Of a stretch of 64,000 nucleotides of DNA, positions 17,307-26,366 are shown piece by piece. Under the pieces are notes generated by a model. The model searched no databases. It was not told where the DNA came from and was given only the letters and a program-made list of their open reading frames with translations. Position 1 is the stretch's first letter. Each line of letters begins with the position of its first letter. The DNA comes from Bacillus sp. BGMRC 2118. Lineage in GTDB: Bacteria > Bacillota > Bacilli > Bacillales > SA4. Both the position numbers and the translations under genes were made by a program. The stretch covers positions 1-64,000 of the forward strand of contig VTTJ01000012.1 in the NCBI GenBank assembly GCA_008364785.1, read 5' to 3'.

Positions 17307-18524
17307 ATGCAACAAAAAATGGGAGTATCCGGATGGTTATACATACTGCCTACATTAATCCTAATTGGGATTTTTTCATTGTGGCCTGTTGTACAATCGA
17401 TTACATACTCATTCTTTGATTATCGATTAAATGACCAGCAAAAGGCAGGTCTCTATATAAACGAGCGATTTAACACAGATTTATTTAACGAAACAGCTTT
17501 ATATGTTGGACTGTTCCTAGATGAGGAACTAGTGAATATATCTGATCCAGAAGACCAGGCTGATGTTCAGCAATTAATTGAGAAAGTTACTACAGTAGGC
17601 GCAAAATATAAAGACCAAAAAGGTGTCATAACAATTTCAGAGGAAGAAAAAGAAGCAATTAATAAGCTGCATAAAGAATCAAAGGCAACATATGAAGAAT
17701 TAGCAAGTAAATACACATTAACACATGCAGAAAATTTACCATTACTCATTGAAGATTTTCATAACTCTGTCATACCATCCAACTTTATTGGATTTAAAGC
17801 ATATAAAACAGCACTAGGTGATGAACGAATAAGAATTGCTTTAGTCAACACAGTCATCTTCACCATATTTTCTGTAACATTAGAACTTATTCTAGGGTTA
17901 GGTCTTGCAATGGTCTTGAATAAAGCGATATTTGGTCAGGGTTTAGTTAGAACAACTTCACTAGTTCCATGGGCAATACCGACAGCCGTAGCTGCTTTAA
18001 TGTGGAGCTATTTATATGACGGCAGTAGCGGGATTGTGGCACATTTCTTTGAGATGATAGGGATTGTGGACCAATCACAAGATTTATTATTAAGTGCAAG
18101 TGGTGCCATGATGGCAACCATCTTAGCTGATGTTTGGAAAACAACACCGTATATGGCGTTATTACTTTTAGCTGGTTTACAAAACATACCGAACTCTCTT
18201 TATGAAGCGGCGTCCATTGATGGGGCAACGAAAGTTCAAAGCTTCTTCAGAGTCACGCTACCTTTATTAAAGCCATCTATCTTAGTTGCGTTATTATTCC
18301 GTACATTAGATGCCTTCCGAGTATTTGATTTGATTTTTGTTCTTACAGGTGGAGGTCCAGGTGGTTCAACAGAGACAATGTCGATTTACGCATACAAAAC
18401 AATGTTTGGTCAAACAAACTTTGGCTATGGATCAGTCGTTGTCATGCTCATGTTTGTTTGCGTGGCAATCATTGCAATCGTATTTGTAAGACTGCTTGGT
18501 GCCAATATACTAGATCGTAGTTAA
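17307..18524 (+). CDS. MalF-type sugar ABC permease with an extracellular insert
   Basis: The 405-residue membrane protein has an N-terminal helix (LYILPTLILIGIFSLWPVV), then a hydrophilic insert of about 110 residues (roughly 45-155), then the conserved permease core. The EAA loop that contacts the ATPase is EAASIDGATKVQSFFRVTLP. Most MalF-type permeases of bacilli are about 290-310 residues, so the insert is notable and recalls the P2 loop of enteric MalF. AAGGAGAGGG precedes the ATG. No ATPase gene is nearby; a shared MsmX-type ATPase is expected elsewhere. Confidence 0.9.
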   Translation: MQQKMGVSGWLYILPTLILIGIFSLWPVVQSITYSFFDYRLNDQQKAGLYINERFNTDLFNETALYVGLFLDEELVNISDPEDQADVQQLIEKVTTVGAKYKDQKGVITISEEEKEAINKLHKESKATYEELASKYTLTHAENLPLLIEDFHNSVIPSNFIGFKAYKTALGDERIRIALVNTVIFTIFSVTLELILGLGLAMVLNKAIFGQGLVRTTSLVPWAIPTAVAALMWSYLYDGSSGIVAHFFEMIGIVDQSQDLLLSASGAMMATILADVWKTTPYMALLLLAGLQNIPNSLYEAASIDGATKVQSFFRVTLPLLKPSILVALLFRTLDAFRVFDLIFVLTGGGPGGSTETMSIYAYKTMFGQTNFGYGSVVVMLMFVCVAIIAIVFVRLLGANILDRS

Positions 18525-18539
18525 AGGGGGGAGATTAAA

Positions 18540-19373
18540 ATGAACTCATCAAAGAAAAAACTATGGATAACATTTGGAATTGTCGTGGTACTTTATTTAT
18601 TTGCAATGGTATTTCCGTTCTTTTGGGTATTTATCACGTCATTTAAAACAAGTGGTGAGATTTTTGGTGCAGGTGCCTTCAATGTCATTCCAGAAAATCC
18701 AACACTGCAAAATTATATAACCATTTTATTTGAAAAAAACATATTGCGATCAATCATGAATAGCTTGATTGTTGCGATTACAACAACTGTTTATGTCATT
18801 ATCGTAGCGACCTTTTGTGCATACGCAATTTCTAGGTTCACGTTCCGGGGAAAGAGTGTTTTACTTGGTTTAGTATTAGCAGTATCCATGTTCCCGCAAA
18901 TGATTATTACGGGCCCTGTATACAATTTGTTTTATGATTTAGGTTTATTAAATTCTTATGCAATCGTACTTCCTTATTCAACGATTACCTTACCAATGGC
19001 TGTTTGGATATTAGTAACACATTTTAATCAAATCCCTTTAGCACTGGAAGAATCGGCGAAAATTGATGGAGCGACCCGTTTTCAAACTTTATATAAGATT
19101 GTTTTTCCGTTGGCAGCCCCAGGTGTATTTACGACGGCGATTATTACTTTCATCGCTGCCTGGAATGAGTTTCTACTAACGGTTACGTTAAATTCAAATG
19201 CTGAGTATCACACTGTGCCTGTAGCCATCTCATTTTTACGAACACAATTCACCATTTTATGGGGTGAAGTAGCAGCAGCTACAGCGATTGTTACCATTCC
19301 AACCTTAATTGTTGTACTTGTATTCCAAAAGCAGATCGTATCAGGATTAACATCAGGTGGAGTAAAAGAATAA
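18540..19373 (+). CDS. MalG-type sugar ABC permease
   Basis: The 277-residue protein has six membrane helices and the EAA motif EESAKIDGATRFQTLYKIVFPLAAPG. The N terminus (FPFFWVFITSFKTSGEIF) is typical of MalG-type subunits. AAGGGGGGAG lies eight bases before the ATG, and only 15 bases separate it from the MalF-type gene. Together they form the membrane channel of the disaccharide importer. Confidence 0.93.
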   Translation: MNSSKKKLWITFGIVVVLYLFAMVFPFFWVFITSFKTSGEIFGAGAFNVIPENPTLQNYITILFEKNILRSIMNSLIVAITTTVYVIIVATFCAYAISRFTFRGKSVLLGLVLAVSMFPQMIITGPVYNLFYDLGLLNSYAIVLPYSTITLPMAVWILVTHFNQIPLALEESAKIDGATRFQTLYKIVFPLAAPGVFTTAIITFIAAWNEFLLTVTLNSNAEYHTVPVAISFLRTQFTILWGEVAAATAIVTIPTLIVVLVFQKQIVSGLTSGGVKE

Positions 19374-19439
19374 TAGCATCCCGGTATGCCTCCTTCATAA
19401 GTGGAGGTGTGCTGGGTTCTTAATAGGAGTGAAAGCATC

Positions 19440-21731
19440 ATGACATGGACAATTCATTCACAATCAACAGAGCTAGACAAGCTACTATTGGAAGAGAGCT
19501 TATTTTTCAATGGCAATGGTTATATCGGAGTCAGAGGAAATCTAGAAGAAGGTCATACAAACGGTACACGGAGTATTCGCGGTACCTATTTGAATGCCTT
19601 TCATGACATTGTAGATATCCAATATGGTGAGAAACTGTATGCTTTTCCAGAGACTCAGCAAAAACTACTAAATATCATCGATACCCAAACAATACAGATT
19701 TATATTGGAAATGAGGAAGAAAGATTTTCTCTTTCAGAGGGAGAAGTTCTTTCCTATGACAGATATCTTCACTTAGATAAAGGAATGACTGAACGTCACG
19801 TTCATTGGAAATCGCCAAAAGGAAATGAAATAAAGCTTGTCTTTAAAAGGTTAGTTTCATTTACGGAAAGGGAACTATTTGTACAGTACATACATCTCAT
19901 TCCTGTAACACCGGCATTACAGGTGAAAATCATGACAACGTTAAATGGGGATGTTGAAAACTTTACAGACCCAAATGACCCACGTGTTGCGAGTGGACAT
20001 GCAAAGCGATTACGTGTTACGGATGTAAAGTTAGTGGATGAGGCTGCCTTTGTTGAAGTTGAAACGTACACATCAGGCTTAAAGGCTGCAGCACTTTCAA
20101 CTGTTTCTGTTCATGAAAATGAGGCTTCTATTACGAATGAAGTAGAGGAAAATGGAGTCACATCTACTGTTTCGTTTACGTTGAATAGTGAAACTTCCTT
20201 TGAAAAGAGAACATTTTTTGCTGATACATTACGGTACGATGATATTCAATCGACGGTAATCCAGTGTAACGACAAGGTATCCCACTTAACATTTGAACAG
20301 CTTTGTGAAGATCAGAAGAACTATTTAGAACGCTTCTGGGGAAATACAGATGTTACGATTCAAGGAGAAGCTCAGCTTCAAGAAGGAATTAGGTTTAACT
20401 TGTACCATTTATTACAATCTGCAGGACAAGATGGTGTATCGAATATTGCAGCGAAGGGACTATCTGGAGAAGGTTACGAAGGGCATTATTTCTGGGACAC
20501 AGAAATTTATTTACTTCCCATGTTCACGATGACAAATCCAGAGCTGGCAAAGAAACTATTAATGTACCGTTACTCCATTTTAGATGGTGCAAGGCAACGA
20601 GCAATGGAAATGGGCCACAAAAAAGGAGCGCTTTTTCCGTGGAGAACAATTGCTGGAACAGAAAGCTCGGCTTATTTCCCTGCAGGAACAGCACAGTATC
20701 ATATAAGTGCTGACATCGCGCATAGCTATATTCAATATTATCTGGCAACTGGGGATTTTGAATTTATAGAAGAAGCAGGAGCAGAGGTATTGATTGAAAC
20801 AGCTCGTCTTTGGATTGAAACCGGGCATTATCATAATGGTCAGTTTAGAATTGATACCGTTACAGGTCCTGACGAATATACGTGTATTGTCAATAACAAT
20901 TACTATACAAATGCAATGGCTAAGCAAAACTTACAGTGGGCAGTGAAAGCAGCAAAGCTTATAGAGGAGAAGGCTCCAGAAGTTTGGTTGAAATTAAAGA
21001 GCAAAATTCAGTTAGAGGAACAAGAGCTGACTGGTTTTGAACATGCTGCAGAACATATGCTTTTGTTAGTTGATAAGGAGTTAGGAATTAACCCACAGGA
21101 CGATACATTTTTACAAAAAGAAGTGTGGGATTTTGAAAGTACAAAAGAGGAACAATATCCACTTCTTTTACATTACCATCCACTCACGCTGTATCGCTAT
21201 CAAGTTTGTAAACAAGCAGATACCGTTCTATCTCATTTCCTACTGGAGGATGAACAATCAGAAGAAATTATGAAGAACTCGTATGATTACTATGAGAAAA
21301 TTACGACACATGATTCCTCCTTGTCATCTTGTGTATTCAGTATGATGGGAGCACGTGTCGGTTATCTCGATAAGGCATATGACTACTTCATCGAAACAGC
21401 AAGGTTAGACTTGGACAATACACATGGTAATACGAAGGACGGTCTCCATATGGCGAATATGGGTGGTACATGGATGGCCATCACAGCAGGCTTTGCAGGA
21501 ATGCGAGTGAAAGAAACAGGGCTACTTTTCCGTCCACAGCTACCAAAGCAGTGGAAAGGTTACTCATTCCGTATTCAATATCGAAATAGTCTTATCCATA
21601 TCGAAGTGAACAGCGATCATATACAGTTCTCTTTATTATCTGGTGAGGGATTAAGCGTAAATGTTTGGGAACAAAAGGTTGAGATTCGAAATGAACAACC
21701 AATAACAATACCAATGAAAAGAGGTGTCTAA
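19440..21731 (+). CDS. GH65 disaccharide phosphorylase (trehalose/kojibiose-type)
   Basis: The 763-residue cytosolic enzyme belongs to glycoside hydrolase family 65. It should split an alpha-linked glucose disaccharide with phosphate, inverting the anomer to give beta-glucose 1-phosphate and glucose. Signatures are SLFFNGNGYIGVRGN near the N terminus, YFWDTEIYLLP in the (alpha/alpha)6 barrel, and DTVTGPDEYTCIVNNNYYTN, whose Glu is the family's general acid. The phosphate loop includes HMANMGGTWMA. The N-terminal region looks closest, from memory, to trehalose phosphorylases of bacilli, but maltose, kojibiose or nigerose cannot be excluded. GGAG precedes this ATG, and the stop directly abuts the next start. 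Confidence 0.88.
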   Translation: MTWTIHSQSTELDKLLLEESLFFNGNGYIGVRGNLEEGHTNGTRSIRGTYLNAFHDIVDIQYGEKLYAFPETQQKLLNIIDTQTIQIYIGNEEERFSLSEGEVLSYDRYLHLDKGMTERHVHWKSPKGNEIKLVFKRLVSFTERELFVQYIHLIPVTPALQVKIMTTLNGDVENFTDPNDPRVASGHAKRLRVTDVKLVDEAAFVEVETYTSGLKAAALSTVSVHENEASITNEVEENGVTSTVSFTLNSETSFEKRTFFADTLRYDDIQSTVIQCNDKVSHLTFEQLCEDQKNYLERFWGNTDVTIQGEAQLQEGIRFNLYHLLQSAGQDGVSNIAAKGLSGEGYEGHYFWDTEIYLLPMFTMTNPELAKKLLMYRYSILDGARQRAMEMGHKKGALFPWRTIAGTESSAYFPAGTAQYHISADIAHSYIQYYLATGDFEFIEEAGAEVLIETARLWIETGHYHNGQFRIDTVTGPDEYTCIVNNNYYTNAMAKQNLQWAVKAAKLIEEKAPEVWLKLKSKIQLEEQELTGFEHAAEHMLLLVDKELGINPQDDTFLQKEVWDFESTKEEQYPLLLHYHPLTLYRYQVCKQADTVLSHFLLEDEQSEEIMKNSYDYYEKITTHDSSLSSCVFSMMGARVGYLDKAYDYFIETARLDLDNTHGNTKDGLHMANMGGTWMAITAGFAGMRVKETGLLFRPQLPKQWKGYSFRIQYRNSLIHIEVNSDHIQFSLLSGEGLSVNVWEQKVEIRNEQPITIPMKRGV

Positions 21732-22391
21732 ATGATCAAGGCATTCATTTTTGATTTGGACGGAGTCATTACGGATACAGCGGAATATCATTATTTAGCT
21801 TGGAAAGCTCTTGCAGAAGAAGTTGGAATAACATTTGACCGAGAATTTAACGAAAAGTTAAAGGGCGTGTCAAGAATGGATTCTCTAGAACGAATATTGG
21901 AACTAGGGGGAAAACAGCATGATTTTTCTATAGAAGAAAAAGAACAGCTTGCCACGAAAAAAAATGAACATTATAAGCAACTGATTGCAGGCATTACAGC
22001 TGCCGATATACTACCTGGTATTGAAGAACTGCTTAAAGAAATTAAGAAAAACGGGTATTTACTAGGGTTAGCCTCTGCTAGTAAAAATGCTCCTGAAGTA
22101 CTTCGTTCATTAGGTTTATATGATCAATTTGATTGTATTGCTGATGCTGCAGCAGTTGAAAAAAGTAAACCTGCACCAGATATCTTTCTATTAGCTGCCA
22201 GTATGTTAAAGGTTGAGCCTTCACAATGTATCGGTATAGAAGATGCTGAAAGCGGAATAGAAGCCATCCAAAGTGCGAATATGTTCTCTGTCGGAGTAGG
22301 TGATGAAGAAAGTTTAAAAAGTGCGGATTATTATGTACCTGATACAACAGAACTATCACTTCAAGCTATTTTAAATGCTTCTCATCATTAA
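21732..22391 (+). CDS. pgmB: beta-phosphoglucomutase
   Basis: The 219-residue HAD-superfamily enzyme converts beta-glucose 1-phosphate to glucose 6-phosphate. The catalytic motif is FDLDGVITDT (nucleophile Asp8 and general acid/base Asp10), then the helical cap with GVSRMDSL, motif II ASASKN, and motif III KSKPAPDIFLLAA with IEDAESGIEAI. It begins on the base after the stop of the GH65 gene, so it is coupled to it; the pairing fits the pathway exactly. Confidence 0.93.
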   Translation: MIKAFIFDLDGVITDTAEYHYLAWKALAEEVGITFDREFNEKLKGVSRMDSLERILELGGKQHDFSIEEKEQLATKKNEHYKQLIAGITAADILPGIEELLKEIKKNGYLLGLASASKNAPEVLRSLGLYDQFDCIADAAAVEKSKPAPDIFLLAASMLKVEPSQCIGIEDAESGIEAIQSANMFSVGVGDEESLKSADYYVPDTTELSLQAILNASHH

Positions 22392-22397
22392 GAGAAA

Positions 22398-22490
22398 GTG
22401 GCTGGGACATAAGTATTTCAGCAAATGAAAAACCCCGACTATTAGAGGATGTTTTAATTAAGCATTCACTAATGGTTGGGGTTTATTTGT
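22398..22490. repeat. GCTGGGACATAA-type interspersed repeat with long hairpin
   Basis: GGCTGGGACATAAG at 22400 begins the element. A stem of more than 20 imperfect base pairs follows, with arms from AAACCCCGACTATTAG and CTAATGGTTGGGGTTT (22429-22484). It may also end transcription of the sugar operon. A second similar start (GGCTGAGACATAA) occurs at 41933. Confidence 0.6.
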
Positions 22491-22911
22491 TGACTCATAT
22501 GTTTGATTGACTAGAGAGGAAGACACTCTTCACTCATGCGGGTAGTAGAGAAAAGGTTAGGAGAAGGAAGAGCAGTCAAATAGATTTGGTGAATACATTC
22601 GGGAGAAATAGATATAAAGTAAACTGGAAGTCTAGTAATATAGTAGAATAAATTGCAGAATTAGGGAAGAATGAGTAAAATATAGTATTATACATCTTTT
22701 TACCATATATATAAAGTCCTAATAGGCGGCGTGTATTGAAAATATACAAGATGAAATATTCCATACTACTATGCAATGTATTTTGTAACTAATAGTGTAG
22801 GCTTTACAGATGGCAAAAATTTTACCCTTATTAGGAAAAATGGTGCAGACATAATACTCGTGCAGACAACATCCACTATGCTCTTATCAAGGTAATAGAG
22901 AGGGGAAGACT
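22491..22911. other. intergenic region upstream of the PAS kinase; no gene seen
   Basis: I see no ORF with a ribosome site, no tRNA and no known riboswitch. A direct repeat GTGCAGACA occurs twice at about 22843 and 22861, shortly before the kinase gene, and could be a regulator site. Confidence 0.4.
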
Positions 22912-25053
22912 ATGGAATTCAAATATGTCGACCATTTAAGAGATGCCTTCTTTGTCTTAGACAAAAATTGGTGCTTTACCTATTTAAATAATGAAGCAGA
23001 AAATTTGTTACAAAAAACGAAAGAAGAACTTATAGGTTCTCTAGTGTGGAGTGAGTTTAAAGAGGCTAAGGATTCGTCATTCTATGAAAATTATTATAAA
23101 GCATTTAACGAAAGTAAAACGGTTGAATTTCAAGAGTATTATCCCCCTTTAAAAACATGGTTTGATGTGAGAGCATATCCGATTGAAGAAGGATTGGCTG
23201 TGCATTTTCGGGATGTGAGTGAATCTAAAAAATTACTCTCTGAGAGCAGAGAACATTACCGGTCACTGTTTGATCAAAATCCTAATGCAGTGTTTTCATT
23301 TGACCTAGAGGGAAACTATTTGTCAATTAATGATAGCTTTGAGGATCTTCTTGGTTATACAAGAGAAGAGTATCTACAAATGAATTTTACTCCTCTTGTA
23401 ATTCCAGAGCATTTAGCGAAAACACAATTTCATTTTGAAAAGGCTGCTAAAGGTGTGCCACAGACATATGAAGTGACATGCTTAACGAAAAGCCAAAATA
23501 GAGTTCATGTAAATGTTACGAATGTACCGATAGTTGTAGAAGGGAAAATTGTGGGTGTTTACGGAATTGCAAAGGATATTACGAAGAGTAAGCAAACCGA
23601 ATTAGAGTTAAAGGAAACAGAAGTAAGTTTGCGATCTGCACTTCGAGTTGCAAAATTAGGAAGCTGGGAATGGCATTTAGCAAGTGACAGGCTTTTATGG
23701 TCGGAAGAGATGGTTAAGCTGATTGGGTGGGATGTGGATCCTGCTACATTAACGTATCAGCAGTTCTTACTCTTTGTCCACCCTTTGGATCGTACGAAAA
23801 TGAATGAAAATTTGGAAGTTGCGTTGACTAACAAACAATTTAATTTGCATTTCCGAATTATGAAACCGGATGGACAAATTCGGTTTATCGAGTCTAACGG
23901 AGAGGCGCTGTTTGATGAAAAGGGATATGCGATAAAAATTATCGGCACTTCTCAGGATGTGACGGAACGAACAATTGAGCAAGAAAGCTTGAGAAGAAGT
24001 GAAGAGCTGTACGAACTCATTACAACGAACTCCCAAGATATTATCATGTACATCAAGCTGGAAGGTAACATCCGTTTTGTATCGCCTGCTGTGGAGAAAG
24101 TATTAGGATATAAACCTGAACAATTACATGGCGTGTCTGTTAAAGAACTGATTCACCCTGATGAATTAGAAGAAGTGCTAAAGATAAATCTTAATAAAAC
24201 AGATGTTTTTACAGGGCGCTTCCTTCACAGAGATGGACATTACGTATGGATTGAGACATCACTAAAGGTCATACACCATTCTAATGGGGTCATTGATAAA
24301 ATATTGGCAATTGGTCGAGATATTACAGAGCGTATAACAGCCAAAGAGTTAATGGTGAAGTCAGAGAAACTTAACATGGCAGGTCAGCTGGCTGCAGGGA
24401 TCGCACATGAAATTAGAAATCCGTTAACAGCGATAAAAGGGTTCCTTCAGTTAATGGAACAAGGTCATACGATGAGACGGGAGTACTTCAATATTGTTGG
24501 ATCAGAACTTACTAGAATAGAGTTTATACTGAATGAGTTACTTCTATTGGCTAAGCCGACTATCATGAAGTTCGAACAAAGAGAGGTTACTTCAATTTTA
24601 TCCCAAGTCACGACATTACTGGACACTGAGGCAATATTAAAAAATGTAATAGTAAGAACAAGGTTTCAGGACGACATCTATATACACTGTGATGAAAATC
24701 AACTTAAACAGGTGTTTATTAATTTTGTTAAAAATGCAATTGAGTCCATGCCAAATGGGGGATATATTGATATTGACGCAAAGCGGGTTAAAGATACTGT
24801 GAACATTATGATTAAAGATGAAGGATGCGGTATACCTGAAGATAAGCTAAAGCAAATTGGTCAACCATTTTTTACAACAAAGGAAAAAGGAACAGGCCTT
24901 GGACTTGCAGTAAGCTATAGTATTATTGAAAATCATAAGGGCGAAATCTCTGTTGAAAGCAAAGAAAACCAGGGAACGACCATCTTTGTCAAGTTGCCTG
25001 TGTTTGGTTTTGATCCTATTAATAAAATTGAAGAAGTCATAACAATGCATTAA
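22912..25053 (+). CDS. multi-PAS soluble sensor histidine kinase (sporulation-kinase type)
   Basis: The 713-residue protein lacks membrane helices and has about four PAS domains (roughly 1-100, 120-230, 240-350 and 365-480). The kinase core follows: H-box AAGIAHEIRNPLTAIKGFLQ, N-box NFVKNAIESMPNGG, and G-boxes DEGCGIP and GTGLGLAVS. The core is of the kind that feeds the Spo0F-Spo0B-Spo0A phosphorelay in bacilli (KinA/KinE type). No response regulator is adjacent, which fits an orphan phosphorelay kinase. A very similar core occurs in the protein at 49921. GAGGGGAAG precedes the ATG. Confidence 0.88.
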   Translation: MEFKYVDHLRDAFFVLDKNWCFTYLNNEAENLLQKTKEELIGSLVWSEFKEAKDSSFYENYYKAFNESKTVEFQEYYPPLKTWFDVRAYPIEEGLAVHFRDVSESKKLLSESREHYRSLFDQNPNAVFSFDLEGNYLSINDSFEDLLGYTREEYLQMNFTPLVIPEHLAKTQFHFEKAAKGVPQTYEVTCLTKSQNRVHVNVTNVPIVVEGKIVGVYGIAKDITKSKQTELELKETEVSLRSALRVAKLGSWEWHLASDRLLWSEEMVKLIGWDVDPATLTYQQFLLFVHPLDRTKMNENLEVALTNKQFNLHFRIMKPDGQIRFIESNGEALFDEKGYAIKIIGTSQDVTERTIEQESLRRSEELYELITTNSQDIIMYIKLEGNIRFVSPAVEKVLGYKPEQLHGVSVKELIHPDELEEVLKINLNKTDVFTGRFLHRDGHYVWIETSLKVIHHSNGVIDKILAIGRDITERITAKELMVKSEKLNMAGQLAAGIAHEIRNPLTAIKGFLQLMEQGHTMRREYFNIVGSELTRIEFILNELLLLAKPTIMKFEQREVTSILSQVTTLLDTEAILKNVIVRTRFQDDIYIHCDENQLKQVFINFVKNAIESMPNGGYIDIDAKRVKDTVNIMIKDEGCGIPEDKLKQIGQPFFTTKEKGTGLGLAVSYSIIENHKGEISVESKENQGTTIFVKLPVFGFDPINKIEEVITMH

Positions 25054-25140
25054 AAAAACCTAATTCTCCTACGAAGACCCCCATAGAGAAAATGATAGAA
25101 ACGAAATGTGTAGTAACATGTTGTTTCTTGGGGCAGATAA

Positions 25141-25160
25141 CCTCAGGGATAAACTTGAGG
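25141..25160 (+). promoter_or_regulatory. hairpin beside the ribosome binding site of the small acidic protein
   Basis: CCTCAGG / CTTGAGG form a 7-bp stem with one G-T pair and loop GATAAA. The right arm runs into GAGGAGGG, the ribosome site of the gene at 25171, so folding could affect its translation. Confidence 0.4.
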
Positions 25161-25170
25161 AGGGAATAAA

Positions 25171-25302
25171 TTGGGTATTCTTGCTAAGGATATAGACTTG
25201 TTGTTAGAAGCCACGATTGAGTTAGAAGAAGATTTTGAATTTGACTTTTTATTAGAAGATATTGATATAGACGTATTACTTGCTAATACTGAAAGCTGGT
25301 AA
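25171..25302 (+). CDS. 43-residue acidic small protein
   Basis: Starting at TTG, with GAGGAGGG seven bases upstream, the frame encodes a strongly acidic peptide containing LEEDFEFDFLLEDIDIDVLL and ending in ESW. A perfect hairpin terminator begins right after the stop, so a real short gene is likely. No family is recognised. It is convergent with a small XRE regulator 33 bases away. It could be an antagonist, a signalling peptide or a protein mimic of nucleic acid; none of these is shown. Confidence 0.6.
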   Translation: MGILAKDIDLLLEATIELEEDFEFDFLLEDIDIDVLLANTESW

Positions 25303-25327
25303 GCTAGACGAGGAGTCTAGCTTTTTT
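25303..25327 (+). terminator. intrinsic terminator of the small acidic protein
   Basis: GCTAGAC / GTCTAGC with loop GAGGA, followed by TTTTTTCT. Confidence 0.85.
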
Positions 25328-25335
25328 CTATTCCA

Positions 25336-25572
25336 TTATATGAAAGGTTTCATACCCTTTCCAAATTCCTCAACGATAAAAGTTATGTAGTTAATTTGAT
25401 CATCGTCAAGCTTAAATGTTGTTTTAACTTTTTGTTCTAGATCTTCAGTAATTCTTCTTTTTCCCAATTCCACTAAAGCAATTAACGAATAGCTGCAATT
25501 AATTGCTCTGGCAAAGTCACGTTGTGTCATATTAAAGTGAGTACGTATTGATTTAATCTTTTCTTTCTCCAT
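25336..25572 (-). CDS. small XRE-type helix-turn-helix regulator
   Basis: The 78-residue protein is essentially one Cro/CI-type domain: IKSIRTHFNMTQRDFARAIN (helices 1-2), then CSYSLIALVELGKRRI as recognition helix and flank. There is no effector domain. GGGGTGG lies ten bases before the ATG. It sits between the acidic small protein (convergent) and the DUF3231 gene (divergent); its operator is not obvious. Confidence 0.8.
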   Translation of the reverse strand: MEKEKIKSIRTHFNMTQRDFARAINCSYSLIALVELGKRRITEDLEQKVKTTFKLDDDQINYITFIVEEFGKGMKPFI

Positions 25573-25755
25573 CTTAATATACCACCCCGATAAAAATAGT
25601 TACTCTTAGAATATAGGAAATTTATAGGAATTGAAACAAAAATCAGGCAAAATATTTGTCAAAAAAATGAACGGTAAAAGAAGTTCAAAATAGAACATAC
25701 TAAAAGAGAAATGGCGAATGCTGTTTCCATCAATCACAATTAAAGGGGTGTAGTC

Positions 25756-26268
25756 ATGGGCATTTTAAGCGGAAATCCACAAAATGAACCTTTGCATTAT
25801 GGTGAAGTTCATGGTGTATGGAGTTATTTAGCTGGTTCAAAGGCGATGACTGCAGGTTATCAAGTGTATCTTAATCATACAGGTGATAAAGACCTTCGTA
25901 AAATCATAGAAGATATGATTGATACAATGAAGGATGAAACAGAGCAACTAGAAGTGATCTTAAAGGCAAACGGAATTGCCTTACCACCAGCACCTCCTGA
26001 ACGACCTGAAGCGAATATCGAGGAAATTCCTCCTGGTGCAAGAGTAAATGACCCTGAAGTTAGTGCTGCGCTTTCGGCGGATGTAGCAGCAGGCTTAATT
26101 ATGTGCAGCCAACAAATGGCGCAGGCAATACGTGAAGATATTGCCGTAATGTTTGGTCAGTTCCATACAGTGAAAGCTCAGTATGGATTAAAACTATTAC
26201 GATTAAATAAAGAAAAAGGCTGGTTAGTGCCGCCACCTTTACATGTAAAAATACCGGAACAGGTCTAA
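25756..26268 (+). CDS. DUF3231-family protein
   Basis: The 170-residue helical protein has the DUF3231 pattern: EPLHYGEVHGVWSYLAGSKA at the N terminus, a proline-rich middle (LPPAPPERPEA) and a helical C-terminal half with QFHTVKAQYGLKLLRL. The fold is thought to be ferritin-like; function is unknown. Other members often have two such repeats, whereas this one is single-domain. AAAGGGG precedes the ATG, and a terminator follows. Confidence 0.8.
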   Translation: MGILSGNPQNEPLHYGEVHGVWSYLAGSKAMTAGYQVYLNHTGDKDLRKIIEDMIDTMKDETEQLEVILKANGIALPPAPPERPEANIEEIPPGARVNDPEVSAALSADVAAGLIMCSQQMAQAIREDIAVMFGQFHTVKAQYGLKLLRLNKEKGWLVPPPLHVKIPEQV

Positions 26269-26274
26269 CAGCAA

Positions 26275-26300
26275 GAGCGAGGTTTACCTCGTTCTTTTTT
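26275..26300 (+). terminator. intrinsic terminator of the DUF3231 gene
   Basis: GAGCGAGGT / ACCTCGTTC pair and are followed by TTTTTT. Confidence 0.85.
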
Positions 26301-26305
26301 ATATA

Positions 26306-26332
26306 GGCTGTTTTTCTATAAATTGTTGTGTT
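26306..26332. repeat. single terminal-repeat remnant of the MITE family
   Basis: GGCTGTTTTTCTATAAATTGTTG matches the outer end of the MITE (GGCTGTTTTCGTATAGATTGTTGC), but no matching body or second end follows. Confidence 0.45.
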
Positions 26333-26366
26333 TCAAATAATACGAATACAGCGTTCATTCTCATTT

